DNA from: Kappaphycus alvarezii
Lineage: Eukaryota > Rhodophyta > Florideophyceae > Gigartinales > Solieriaceae
Length of the DNA: 64,000 nt
Assembly: GCA_002205965.3 (NCBI GenBank)
Contig: NADL03000650.1
Location: 248,001-312,000, forward strand
Reading direction: 5' to 3'
The notes under the pieces were generated by a model. That model saw only the letters and a program-made list of their open reading frames with translations. It ran no database searches and was not told the DNA's origin. Made by a program: the position numbers and the translations under genes. Shown here piece after piece: positions 36,651-47,989 of this stretch; the stretch's first letter is position 1; every line of letters starts with the position of its first letter.

Positions 36651-39335
36651 AGGAGGGATGTGATAAGAGTGGAGAAACGGTGGCTTGTGGGTGGGTGGGT
36701 TGCAATATGAAGGCGGATTTGATGATACGGCTCTTTTTTGAGGGAGGAGCGGACTTTATGATATGAGGTTTTGTCGGAGAGGTGCCGGTATTTTGCGTGG
36801 TGAGTGTCTTTTTACAGTGACGCAGTGCTTAATGAAAGAGCGGCAAGCGATCTCGGGATGGTGTGCAATGTGGATTGGTGCCAATGAGGGGTGTTGATGT
36901 TGTACTACGGTGGTGGCGAATGTGAATGAAAGCGAGACTTGTGTGACGGAGGATGCGGTTGAGATGCAAACGGGGTGGGTTGGACGTGGTGATTCCGCCA
37001 CTCACTCTGCACGAGACTTTGAGACACGATGTGATGCCACCGATGACAGACAGCGATGCAACATTGGTTTTTGAGAGCGTGAAATGAAATCACGCTAGTT
37101 TGTTTTGTGTAAAGCGGGGGGCGCGGATAGTGACAGCGGGAGGTTGACAGAGTGCATGTTACGTGTCCGAAATTTGAGCGCATGGCACGATATGGAGGTA
37201 CAACCGTCTCACGATATGCGAAAACAACAGCAAAGCAATCCGTCGGCGGGAAACAGTGCAGGACAAACACATGCGGGATATGCCGTGCGTGCGCAAAAAC
37301 GCATAGGTGGCGTACTTGTGCGGATGCATCCGAGGTTTTTGTTTTTGGTCATTGAATGTTGCTGTGAATGGGGCAGGGCAGGGGAATTGCGGAGGGATGG
37401 TGTGGGTTAAAGGTGGGCAGGCAGTTGTGGCGGTGGTGGGGACAGCGGGAATGGGTAGGGAAGGGAGCATTCGGGGAGGTCGGGATTTGTAATGTGGTGT
37501 GGTGTGAATGTGGGTGTGGCAAGGGGTGTTTGGTGTGGGCCAACGGATGGGGTCAAGGTAGTGTGTGGTTTTTGGGGGGTGGGAAAGCATATGTTGTGTT
37601 GGGGGGGGAGGTAGTAGCGTAGTGTAGTGATGTGGACAGAGAAATGGGGGGGAAAGGGACGAGGGAGATGGTGAGGCTGGGTTACAGTAAGGGGTAGGGC
37701 GTCTCGTGATCAAGTGGGTTGGTTGGGTTGTGAGCAAGTGTTTGCATGAGGGGCATTTTGTTGATTGCCGCTCACGAGAATGGAACTGTGGCTGTGGTTT
37801 GGGCAAGGTCTTGCTACAGGTCCTTGTTTGCGATGATGCAGTTTGCCTCCCATGCTACGACTAGAGTCTACCGTCGCTCGTGCAATTTATTACTACTGTA
37901 CTTGTTTCTCTTCAGGCCTGAATCAAACCCATGCGGGCAAAGACTGGCAAAAGTGTCATGGGCATGTCCGGGCTGCAAGCTGCATGGCAGCATGGGAGTG
38001 ATGATTGACTCGATACGCTGTCGTTTGGAGTCGCTGTGACAAGAGAGTGAGAGTAACTTTATGGCATCAGTAAGACAACAGTGCACACTATTGTTCAGTA
38101 ACATACTGTAGTGCTGTACAGTACTGCACTGTACTGTACACTATAGTACAGTCTGGGTCGGTGGATAGGAGGAGGGAAGAGTGCCTTTTTTCTGTTTTGA
38201 ATTAAATCAAGGCAGGCAAGGCCTGGTCGGCCAATATGGCCGCTGGAGATAAAATTTGGGAGCGGTGTATGACGGCCAGCAAAAGCTGACTTTGTACAGT
38301 ATTCTGTTTTGGTACCATGCAGTAATTTGTTATTATCGAGCCCCAAAGCGGTACAGTAAAGTGTAGACACATCGTCATGGCCATGAGCTCTTATCATAAT
38401 CTTGTCATCCTGTGTTGCACTCGAAAAAAGAATGCCAAAACATGCCCCAAACTCATCTGTTGATTTTTGTTCAGTCACCCTTAATATGCCCCACCCCAAA
38501 CCACCACCAAACACCAAAACGTGTCTCAACTAGTCTCCTTCCTCCACCCAATCCTGTTTGAAACAAATAATTAAAGCTTGTGTGTCTCTTGTTCCACCGT
38601 CAACGCTCCTCCTCACACACACATCCAAGGGCAACGTCCCCCCCCCCACCCCCCCCTACTCCCAAAATACTGTACTGTACACTGCCATCAACCAAACCAA
38701 TAAAGTCAATTTCCCTATCATTCTCTGACTGGTCTCTCGTGCTGATTCCTTCCCGCCTTTGCCAATAAAATATCATACATATTCTGCACGCCGTCAAAAG
38801 ACACCACATCCGACCAAAAAAAGTAACTCCCAAACACCTTGTCCACTATAACCAAACGAAAAAAAAAGGCCTCTTCAAACCACAGTCAAGGACACGTGTG
38901 CTCAAACTCACACACGTCACTGTCCTGGGCGTCTTTTTTTTTGTACCGCTTCTCCCACTCACACCCACGTATGACCTGCCCTCTACCATCCAAATCTCTC
39001 TATCACAGACACACACCGTCATAACCTGCCTGAAAACAAACAAGAAATCGCATACTTTATTCACCACCGACTTGCTGCACGCCAGCGTCAACCCTTCCCC
39101 CCGAACCGCTGATTCCTTGCACTGCAGTCCGCCTGCACTCTATATAAAACTAACAACCCCCTATCCCTCAACCCCTCTCTCACACAGTCATACTCATCCA
39201 TCACCACCCGCCATCCCGAACCCCGAACCCCGCCCAACACCCACCTGTACTCACCCGCCCACCGAATTCACCTCGACCCATTCCCCCGCGTCCGCCCCCC
39301 ACTCTCACTCACTCTCTAACCCATATCCCTCAACC
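36651..39335. other. G-rich then mixed spacer
   Basis: The plus strand is G-rich to about 37700, then mixed, then C-rich from about 38460 as the leader of the next gene. Open frames on the minus strand through the G-rich part are Pro/His/Thr strings caused by composition. GTAC motifs cluster at 38103-38152. Confidence 0.45.
38103..38152. repeat. TACTGTAC palindromic repeat cluster
   Basis: TACTGTAGTGCTGTACAGTA is followed by CTGCACTGTACTGTACAC and TAGTACAGT within 50 bases. Intergenic. Single copies also lie near 38295 and 38668. Confidence 0.8.
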
Positions 39336-39856
39336 ATGCCACCCTCCTCCCAACCCCCGTCCATTTCCCCTCGCACAACTTTGGACGACTTTTTAGAACC
39401 CGTCATCGAGTTTGTCGAAGAGGAAGTCTACGTCCCCACGGAACGTTTCTTAAAATCCACTTCCAACTTTCCTCCGGTTCGTACGCGCAGGCGGTATCAC
39501 GGTCAACATCCTGCATTCGGGTCGAGTAGAGGGTCTACCTTGGGCACCCCATCGTCCTCATCCTCGGCATCATCCTCTCGCATGTCCACGTCTTCTTCCA
39601 CGGGTGTGGGACCGGGGCTGTATCGATGCCATCGTTGGTGAGTGGAGGGGAGGGGCAGGATTTGAGACGGACGTATGGTATGTGTGAAGCGGAGTTTAAT
39701 GAACTGAATCGAAAGTTTGTGGGGTTGGGAAGGGCGGGCAGGGCTTTATCGGCGGACCCGGATTTGTGGAAGGGGTGGAGTGGGGGGAGAGTGGTAGGAA
39801 AGGGGGGAGTGGGAGGAGGGAACGTGGCGGGAATGAGGGGGGAGTGTGGTGAGTAG
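39336..39856 (+). CDS. hypothetical acidic/Ser-rich protein, about 173 residues
   Basis: The start is AACCATG at 39336 (MPPSSQPPSISPRTTLDDF). An acidic helix (LEPVIEFVEEEVYVPTERF) is followed by an Arg patch, a Ser-rich linker and, after a frame step, a helical part (CEAEFNELNRKFVGLGRAG) ending in a Gly-rich tail. The frame step lies at GGGG 39614-39617. One added G turns LYRCHRW-stop into a continuous reading GPGAVSMPSLVSGGEG. I do not recognise the family. The gene lies head-to-tail with MIC60 about 600 bases downstream and shows the same C-to-G skew switch near 39620. The Gly-rich last 30 residues are the least certain part. Confidence 0.5.
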
Positions 39857-40040
39857 GGAGGGTAAGAGAAAGGATCGGGTCAAGACGAGGGATGCGCGGT
39901 GAGAGGGAGTGGGGGGTGCGGTTGGGCGATGGCGGGAGTGCCAATGGAAGGATGCGGTTCGGGCAGAGTGATACACTACTGTACGTGACAAGTGTTTTGC
40001 ATTTGCGTTTTCGGCTGGGACGCTTGGCGGCATCCATTGG

Positions 40041-40128
40041 AGTACACGACAGTACAGTACAGTACGATACAGTACGGTACCATCCGGCACAGACAACCTT
40101 GGATGCGCTAGTATGTACAGTACTGTAA
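40041..40128. repeat. TACTGTAC palindromic repeat cluster
   Basis: GACAGTACAGTACAGTACGA is followed by further AGTACGGTAC and TGTACAGTACTGTA units. It lies between the hypothetical gene and MIC60, about 350 bases upstream of the MIC60 start. Another single TACTGTA unit is at 40211. Confidence 0.8.
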
Positions 40129-40467
40129 GGATAGACTAGTTACCGGTTTCCGTTGACGATCCACTAATCAACTCGTATAGTTTGGTGTTTTTTCCTTTTT
40201 TTTAATATGGTACTGTAAGCTGGATCCACAGTGTGTCCATCGTCCTTTCTCTTTTACTTACTGTAAATAAAATCCACTGTAAACCCATTGCAAAACCTAA
40301 TCGAATCGCCCGTGATGAGTTGCCGTCCACCGCCCAATGCCCGATCGGTTCTCACGTCAAACGTGCAGCAAATCACTCATCTCGAAACGCAGCCGCAACC
40401 AGGCCATCCTATTCATTCGCGGATCGCCCCACACAGCACCGGCACCGTACCAGCTCACGTCCCCGTC

Positions 40468-42530
40468 ATGTACCGATTCCTCGCATCCCGATCCGTCCTC
40501 CTCCCCGTGCGCCAACTCTCCACCACCACTCCCACTCCCTCTCCCACCACCCCGCCACCCCACCACCACATCGCCCTCCAACACCCCACCGCCCAACCCC
40601 CCCCGTTCCCTCCTGCGTCGCACCCTCCCCGTCGCCTTCATCGGCGCCACCTCGTACCTCGTCTACCGTCTCTCCACCGATCATCGTAAGTTTCACACTC
40701 CCTTCCAAAACCCCTCAAACCTCCCGCTACCCCACTCACACCCCACCAACTAACCACACCCGATCCCGAATCCAATCCCCCTGATCCAAAATCCACCAGA
40801 ATTCCGCATCCAATTCGAACAGCTGCTCCCGTCCCTCTCCCCCTCCTTTCCACCCTCCCAAACCCTCCACCCCCGCCCAATCCCCCACAACAGTCAACCA
40901 CACACCCCCACCCCCCACCATTCACCCCCCACCGCCACTCCCCAAAAGTCCACCACTTTACCCCCGGGCTACGATTCCCTCCCACACCTCTTGCAGAAGA
41001 TTGACGAATCCAACCTCGCCCTCGCCCACCCTTCACACATACCCGACTCTGCTCACGTACACCCCATAACGAGCACCCCGTGCACCACCCCACACCCACT
41101 CATACCGCGGAAGAAACCCTCCCGCACATGAAGGCTCACCCGGGTTCTACGGTCGCTGCGCTTGGTACTGACAAGCCGGATGTGTCTGGGGGGCGTCCGA
41201 CTCTCACCAACATGGCGATCCATCTGCAAACGACCAGGCCAATCAGGAGAGCGGCTCGGGAAAGGGGGATCACGCGGTTGATGCCGGTGCGGTCGGGATC
41301 GCTTCCGATGTCGAGCCCGTCAGAGCCACAACTGGGAAAGACAAGTTGCAGCGTTTGTTGGGAAAAAGCGGGTTCGATGCTGCCAAGGTGGAGGGCCCTG
41401 ATGTGGTGGACGAAGCTGTGTACCGCAAGCCGGAGATGTGGAGACGTGGGGCGGAGGGGAAGAGTGTGGGGAGCAAGGTCGAGAGTGGGAGGCGTTGGGG
41501 TGGTGGTGGGAAGAAGAAAGAGGGAAAGGAGGGCGGGGAGGGTGAAGTGGAGATGTTGAAGAGGGAGTTGGAGAGTGTGGCCAAGTGGGAGGCGGTTCGT
41601 TTGCAAGAGGCGGTCAGGGCTCAATTGGTCGAGGATAAAAAGGAGGCTGCAAAGGCTGCTGCATTGATGGCGAAGAGTCATGCTGAGGAGATGGAAAAGA
41701 TCAAGTTGGAGGCGAGGAGGGAGATGGAGAGGGTCTTGGGAGAGAGAACTGTCGAAATTCAACAGCGGGCCAATCGAGAGAGAGACGAGGATGTGAGGCG
41801 GCTGTTGAAGGTGAAGGAAGTGGAGTTGAGGGAACGTATGGCTGTCGAGTATGCAGAGAAGGAAAGAGCAGAGGCTGTTGAGAGGAAGAGGGAATTGATT
41901 GAGACCAAGGCCACCGTGGGGGCGCTGCTTGATCGATTTGATGCGGTTGTGAGGCAGACAGAAAAGGCCAAGGAAGCAGCAAAGAGGACGAGTAGTGCGT
42001 TTTTGCTGAAGGAGACAGTCGATCAGTGTGTACCCCTTGGGAAGGAGCTCAAGGAAGCCAGTGACAAATCGGAGCTGGGACAACTCGTCGTCGACAGCAT
42101 TCCCACGGCAGTTGTTGGAGGCGGGGCCTGTTCAATGGATCGCTTGAAGATTGACTTTGGGCACGCCAGTCGTCGGGGGCTGAGTGTGGCAATGGTGCCT
42201 GAAGGGAGAACGGGGACGCTCTGGGGTCATTTCCTCGGCGCAGTGTTTTCGCGCTTGAAGATTCCTGTGGAAGGGTGGGGAGATGAGAATGATGTTCCGA
42301 AAAACAACGAAGAGAGGATTCGACGGGCTGGGCGAATGGTTGAGGACGGAGATCTAGGGGGCGCTATTGTCACCTTGGAGTCGCTGAATGGGTTGTCAAA
42401 GGATCTTATGAGTGACTGGGTCGGAGCTGCAAAGGGCAGGGTAGCCGCCGATCAAGCTGCTGAGATTTTGCTCGCTGAGGCGATCATTGCGCAGGTAGCT
42501 TTGACAGGCGAGGAGGTGAAAGCAAAGTAA
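40468..42530 (+). CDS. MIC60: MICOS complex subunit MIC60 (mitofilin)
   Basis: MIC60 anchors the MICOS complex at crista junctions of the mitochondrial inner membrane. The order of parts fits: a targeting peptide rich in Arg/Ser/Leu (MYRFLASRSVLLPVRQLS), a Pro-rich spacer, one transmembrane helix (LPVAFIGATSYLVYRL), a Pro-rich and charged spacer, a long coiled coil of Glu/Lys/Arg/Ala (about 41530-41990) and the C-terminal mitofilin domain. That domain includes VEGWGDENDVPKNNEERIRR, MVEDGDLGGAIVTLESLNGL and SDWVGAAKGRVAADQAAEIL, ending at the stop at 42530. A 114-nt intron lies just after the membrane helix. The frame changes at the C8 run near 40600 and twice between about 41080 and 41250; each fits missing bases. 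From 41346 to the stop the frame is continuous. The upstream GTAC cluster is intergenic. Confidence 0.85.
40686..40799 (+). other. spliceosomal intron in MIC60
   Basis: The donor is ATC|GTAAGT and the acceptor CCACCAG|AAT. The intron is 114 bases and contains an in-frame stop at 40751-40753. Splicing gives STDH-Q-FRIQFEQLLPS in one frame, joining the membrane helix to the spacer. Confidence 0.8.
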
Positions 42531-43774
42531 GGTTACGATAGTGGGTTCACACTCAAGTGGTATCCCAATAACTGAAATTCAGTCTCAAAGTCTAGTTTTG
42601 CTTGGCACCGTGAAACAGAGACGACTGCTTTTTGCAACTCATTTCTTCTAGACATCTCCCGGATTAGAGACTAAACCCAAGTCCCTCAAATTGGCTTGCA
42701 CCACTTTTTCCAGGCTGTCTCATATGAATACAGACGTGAGCAACGAGCGCGGCGAATCATAGTTAGGGAAAGTGTCAGGTGGGGGCTAGTCTACACCTGG
42801 ACTGATCTACAAATACAGAAGTCCAACGCTGCTCTAAAAAGCAGTATGTTTCTGATTCAGATATGCTCACCTTTACTGCGATTTAAGGGGGAGGTGAGAA
42901 AGCGCATGCAGTTGCGCGGTGGGAGTTGTGGGAATCTGTAGCAAGGAACGAGTAGCACAGGGGCAGCAAGACAGCGTCATCTATTCACAGAGCGATTATA
43001 CACGGAGTATTACGTAGCATACGAAATTCGGGAAGGATCTTCAGATCGGAACCTAGCGTCTCTACAAAATGCGGCTCATCCAGCAGAAGACACATGGTGG
43101 GATACGAATGTCGCTCTATTTTAGTCTATATAGCCTAGAATTTGTAACTCAAGAGTATAACGTCTAGCCCACAAAGTTGAGACGTTTTCCTGGAAGAACG
43201 AAATCCTGTACGGAATATGCTAGCATGGCAGTAGCCTAGTACGCTCAAAAGTTGGCTCCAAATTTAATAACAACTTTGTTCATTGCAAATACATATGGGG
43301 AGAGTTGGAACGTCGAAGACTTGCTGGCATGTTCAAATTGTAAGGCTTCAGCTCAGGAGCCTGCGGTATTGATAAAGGCCTTATAATTAAGATATGTCCG
43401 TAATGTCAACCGAACGGACAACGAGACGTGGGCAGTGATGCTACGTCGCCATCTGGGACGTGTTTGATGACACTGCACCGCTGCGTGTACGGAGTGCCAC
43501 AGGCTCATGGATCTTTTGGGACACCATCGGCAGACCCATGTAACAAAGACCTTGGATGGACCAACCGATACAAAGCAGATGTGAGCGTATTTGGCCGTGA
43601 CTTGTTCAAGGCAGCAAGAGTCGGAGCTCAATTCAAGTTGAAGGACATACTTCCTGGACTGAATGCGGGCCCGCGAACATTCAGATGCACCTGCGGTCTC
43701 ATGCAGCGAACACCCCGCCCCCGCCCCCAATGGTGTAAGACGTTACCATATCGTCGGCATTCCAGGAGAGGTAT
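42531..43774. other. spacer, no gene seen
   Basis: No supported gene between MIC60 and the first LINE remnant. An 81-codon frame at 42696-42941 and a 117-codon frame at 43428-43781 have ordinary composition but no motif. The latter abuts LINE sequence and may be LINE-derived. Confidence 0.45.
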
Positions 43775-43965
43775 ATGTTAATGGGAGCGCGAGTAGCTAG
43801 AGCCGTCGCCAATGCAGCGGAAAAGCGGAAGAAGAGGTACCTGGCAAAGAAAGTGGCAGCCATTCCCGGCGATGCACTGGAAGGACGATCGAGGCTAGGA
43901 TGGAACTTCGCGCCGCTAGCTTTCGACTCGTTAGGATTCCTAATGCCTAGCTACGTGCGACAAAT
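43775..43965 (+). pseudogene. LINE C-terminal fragment
   Basis: The frame reads VARAVANAAEKRKKRYLAKK, then a linker, then LGWNFAPLAFDSLGFLMP. This is the Ala/Lys-rich helix followed by the PLAFDSLG block that closes the LINE copies downstream. The RT and nuclease are absent here. It is the first element of the LINE cluster and is on the same strand as the others. Confidence 0.65.
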
Positions 43966-45400
43966 CGTAAGCAATAAAGAAACGTGTCAACAGGATTTTT
44001 TCATTATCTGCGTCAAACTGGACCCCAAGGATGTTATAGAGGAGAACTTTCCACCTCTCCACATGATTGTTCGGCTCCAGCGATTTCTGGTCCCGTTGAG
44101 CTGTCTTTGGCTTCTCGATGCAGTTGGGAGTCATGCATGCTTTCCAGATCGAGAATTCAGCAGAAATTGGCAAAGTCGCAGCACTACTGCGTTATCATCG
44201 CTCCAACCACCTCCTATACAAACTATCTTGCGAAATAATTTCCAACTGAATCTACCACACAGGGCCATAGGAACGTCTGGAAGAGGAAAAGTTGGGAAGA
44301 GGAAAATTGAGTTGTGGTCGCCCTAAGGGCGTGGTCTTGGTCTCGGTCGTGGAAGACCAAGAGCAAGCCTCTTTGTAGATGATGCCAGCCAAAAATTGAC
44401 AACGAGTCGGACACAGTGCAGTAGCGTCATGATGTCTGAGTTCTTCGACAATGTGTGTTTCAATTCAACAGCGAGGCTGTTGTGTAAAGCCGCTGTGATG
44501 ACCATGAATCTGGGGACAAACGTAGCCGGTCTTTATCAGACAAGGTGTTGGTTTCTAGCTCTAATCATGAACGCAATTTTACGCTAGCTGCTTGATTTGC
44601 GTGATGAGTTTTTTTGGTTTCTCAACATTCCACGGCCCCCATTTTAGATCTCAGAGGTGTATTGCCTGCGTTACGGGTGTGTTGTCCTCCAAAAAACAAG
44701 AATTCAGCATCAGTAAGGCCATCTCGGTGCCGCGTCGTGCTGGAAGCGGTCAACCTTGGGTGGATCGGACGCAATTCGTAGCTCTAAACGTGTTGTGTAT
44801 CCACCAGTTGAAGGGGGCAACGATTAACAGCCGATTTGGTCTGTGCAGCGGGATCGGACATATCAGCTGACAGATTTCGAAACAATCGCTTTCTGGGAAA
44901 CGGGGAGGATATTTTTCGTAGCGCTGCATCTGATGGGACCCCTACATGATGTTCTCTGTGAAACCTGTGCAGCAGACTGCCGGCTGTCTGAGCAGCAGGA
45001 AAGCTGACATGGAAGGGCACTCAACTGATGGCGTGGCGGATGGTTTGTTCAAGTTATTTTTTTGGTCCACTGGTTCATGAGAAGAGGTGAATTTCAAGTT
45101 AGTATGGCTAACGAGGCACGGGTAACGTTGGTGGAGGGATTGGGGAGGAGTCGCCTGGTATTTGCATTATCACGACCGGCAGAGTTAGTGGGCAGGAGGA
45201 TTTTGCGGAGATCCTCATGGCGTTTAAGCTTTGCTCTGTCTTTTGTAATGCTTGAACACATTGTATGCTATCACTCTTTTCTTACAGAGTCGTATTTGAA
45301 CCCTTCCGTGGTGATTTGGAACAAGAAAGCAGTCGGCAAGTCAGTGTGCACTCGAAATGACAAAGAAATAAAATATCATTCATTCATTCATTCGAAGAGA
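43966..45400. other. spacer, no gene seen
   Basis: Mixed-composition sequence with several short frames and no motif. It ends in a CATT microsatellite (about 45376-45396) directly before the first large LINE copy, a common place for a 5'-truncated LINE junction. Confidence 0.45.
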
Positions 45401-46446
45401 ATTCTGCCAACACTTTGCCAAGCCGCTATCCCTATGCACGAGTTTGTGCTCCGCATCCCCGGCCTTCCATACTCCGTTGACCTGGGCTCCTTTGACCCGC
45501 TTCCCCTATCTGCAGCGCACACCCGCGTCCAAACCTACCTAAAGGGTGTGCAGCAGGAGGCTCGGGCCAAGGTACACTGGGCCGACGAGGTATGGGCTCG
45601 CTGCCCGAATCCCGATGACCACACCGCCGCCGCAGCGCGGGACCGGATCCGCGGCCTCGCATTCCGCAAAGGCCCTGGCGCCGCCTTCCTGTTCGCACAT
45701 CCCTCCGCCGACACGGAAGTGTCTGCCGTACACTGGAAGATCATGATACGACGTTTCCTCGGGCTGTCTGTTTATGACGACTCGCTTCCCGGAACTGCGA
45801 GCATTGTAAACGCCCGATGAACAGCTTGGGAGATCACGCAGTCGACCTGTGCCCCTCTGGATTCGGTCGCAAACACCGGCATGACTCGTTACGCAACGTC
45901 ATCGCCGGCCGTATCGCCCGCGCAGCAGGCTTAGACTGCCAGTTGGAGGTCCCACTCCTCGTCCCAGGAACTGAACTACGACCCGCTGACATCCTTGTCC
46001 ACCCACCGGTTGCCCCCGACGGCAACGCGGTCCGCCCCATTGCCTGTGATGTCACCATCGTCTCTCCGTTCAAGGACAACGTAAGATCAAGGGCCACCCG
46101 CGAAATGGGCGGTGCCGCTGCCATCGCTCACCGCAACAAGGTTACGGACCTGGAGCGAATACTTTCGCGGCGTCTGCCACCGCCCTCAGACAACCCGACC
46201 CAGGCCCCCAATTTCGAGTTCCAACCGCTGGCGTTTGATTCTCTGGGGTCACCTTCTCCTGCCACCTTCCTCTTCATAGAGGGTCTTCTGCCGCGTATCG
46301 CGGAGAAGTTCAGCACTCCTGTCGGAGTGATTCGCACGCGCGTGTTGAGCCGCATCAGTTGCACTATCTGGTCGTCAGTTGCGCAAGCTATTTTTTCGCG
46401 CATGTCGCTGCACGTGGACGACGTGGAACATCCTGTTAGCTCTTAG
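45401..46446 (+). mobile_element. LINE copy 1, 5'-truncated, C-terminal half with zinc knuckle and restriction-like endonuclease
   Basis: The coding sequence begins inside the region after the reverse transcriptase (AIPMHEFVLRIPGLPYSVDL) and runs through KGVQQEARAKVHWADEVWAR to the zinc knuckle. A one-base loss near 45800 breaks the knuckle; the other frame then continues NSLGDHAVDLCPSGFGRKHR, ARAAGLDCQLEVPLL, the nuclease-like pair RPADILVHPP and ACDVTIVSPF, and the terminal FQPLAFDSLG block, ending HPVSS-stop at 46446. This domain order (CCHC knuckle then PD-(D/E)XK-like nuclease after the RT) is that of the R2/NeSL/CRE-like group of non-LTR retrotransposons. These insert by target-primed reverse transcription, often at preferred sites. 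Only the end of the element is present. Confidence 0.8.
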
Positions 46447-46540
46447 CTAGCAATATAGTCGGATCCTGCAGTCAACACGAATAGATTTGTGTCAACACTA
46501 GTAGGTTTGTTGCAACACTGTAAACGAGGGCCGTTTTCAC

Positions 46541-47918
46541 ATGCACCGGCTGTGCGCGTTAGCATGCCTCGTCACGCACGCGTTTCGACTCGCCGACCCA
46601 CAACACTCGGCCCCCGCTGCACAAGCCTTTGACGCCCTGCGGAGGTCATCTTACTCGGAGCTACACGGGATCGCCCTGTCAGACACTGCATGGGACCAAG
46701 TCACACTGCCTGTCTGCCAGGGAGGTCAGGGATTTACCCTGCGGGTAAATCCCTGACCTGACCATCTCCCCGTTCCTACACGGCACGGTTGCCGCTAGTA
46801 TCATCGACGCGGCTGCGGCCCGTGAGAGATCGGCATCGTACACCACGCAACGTTCCGCCGGCCTCTTCGGTCACCGATACCGGGGCGACAGGGCGTTCCT
46901 GGTCCGTCAAGCCTTGCCGCGAATCCGTGACTTCATGCAATGTATCCCCGGGCGTCCGTACTCCGTCGACCTAGGCCCCTTTGACCCATGCCTGCTTGCT
47001 GCCAAAGCATCCAACCTCCAAACCTTCCTAAATAGTGTGCAGCAGGAGGCACAGGCAAGGGTCCACTGGCGCGACGACTCGTGGGCGACACACCCCAACC
47101 CGGCTCAGCACAGCACCGAAGAAGTTCGACATCGGATTCGTGGCCTGGCGTTCTGGAACAGCTCCGCCGCAGCATTTCTCATCGCCCATCCCACAACCGC
47201 TACGGTGGTGTGCTCGGCCCACTGGCAGACCATGATCCGCCGGCACCTCGGCCTCCCCGTATATGACGACTCTCGCCCGCTCACCTGCGCCCACTGCAAC
47301 CAAACTATGGACGCACTCGGGGACCACTCGGCGGACCTCTGCCCAGCCGGCTTCGGTCGCCCGCATCGCCACAACTCGCTACGCAACGTTTTCGCCTACC
47401 ACGTTGCTCGCGCCGCGGGCCTGGACTGCCAATACAAGCTCCCGCTTCTTGTCCCGGGAACGAATATCCGCCCTGCGGACATTCTCATTCAACCCCCGCC
47501 CCTGCCCACTGGCCGACAGGTCCGCCCCATAGCCTGCGACCTTACCGTTGTCTCTCCGTTCAAACAAGGCGTGCGCACAAGGGCCACAAAAGTGGCAGGC
47601 GCCGCCCCCGACATCGCCCACCGAGACAAAGTCAAAGCCTTGGAGCGCAAGCTGGTACGCCGGATCCCGCCCCCTTCGCACAACACCCTCCAGGAACCAA
47701 ACTTCAAGTTCCAGCCCCTGGCTTTCGATTCCTTGGGTGCCCCATCCCGCACCTCTATTCTGTTCCTAGTAGACGTCATCCCGCGCATCGCAGAGAAGTT
47801 TAACAAAACCACAGGAGTGATCCGCAGACGTCTTAATCAGCGCATAAGTTGCACACTGTGGTCTTCTGTTGTAATGGCGATTCTATCGCGAGCCCCACTG
47901 CACGTGCCTGACGTGTAA
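46541..47918 (+). mobile_element. LINE copy 2, longest intact C-terminal frame
   Basis: It starts in the thumb/linker (MHRLCALACLVTHAFRLADP). After an inverted duplication at 46723-46759, one open frame of 334 codons runs from 46914 to 47918. It shows the zinc knuckle CAHCNQTMDALGDHSADLC (CX2CX9HX4C), the basic RPHRHNSLRN, then ARAAGLDCQYKLPLL, RPADILIQPP, ACDLTVVSPF and FQPLAFDSLGAPS. The frame ends HVPDV, just short of the HPVSS-type end seen in copy 1, whose bases are still present after the stop. Sequence identity with copy 1 is moderate, so the copies are not recent twins. Confidence 0.85.
46723..46759. repeat. 17-bp perfect inverted duplication inside LINE copy 2
   Basis: The arms 46723-46739 and 46743-46759 (AGGTCAGGGATTTACCC and its exact reverse complement) are separated by TGC. 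The related LINE copy 3 has no such hairpin at this point (GGLGFTLLEPFLHG). One arm is therefore an added, templated inverted copy; it shifts the frame and separates QGFTL from SPFLHG. Confidence 0.85.
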
Positions 47919-47989
47919 CATCCAGTTAGTTCTTAGCCGTATAGTCAGACCTGCAGTGTACACGATAGATAATCAACGAAGTAAAGCTT

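Noticed and set aside
37159..37806. 215-codon minus-strand frame
   Set aside because: It is the complement of a G-rich stretch and reads as Pro/His/Thr strings for most of its length. Only a small Cys-rich plus-strand piece inside it was mentioned as a possible exon.
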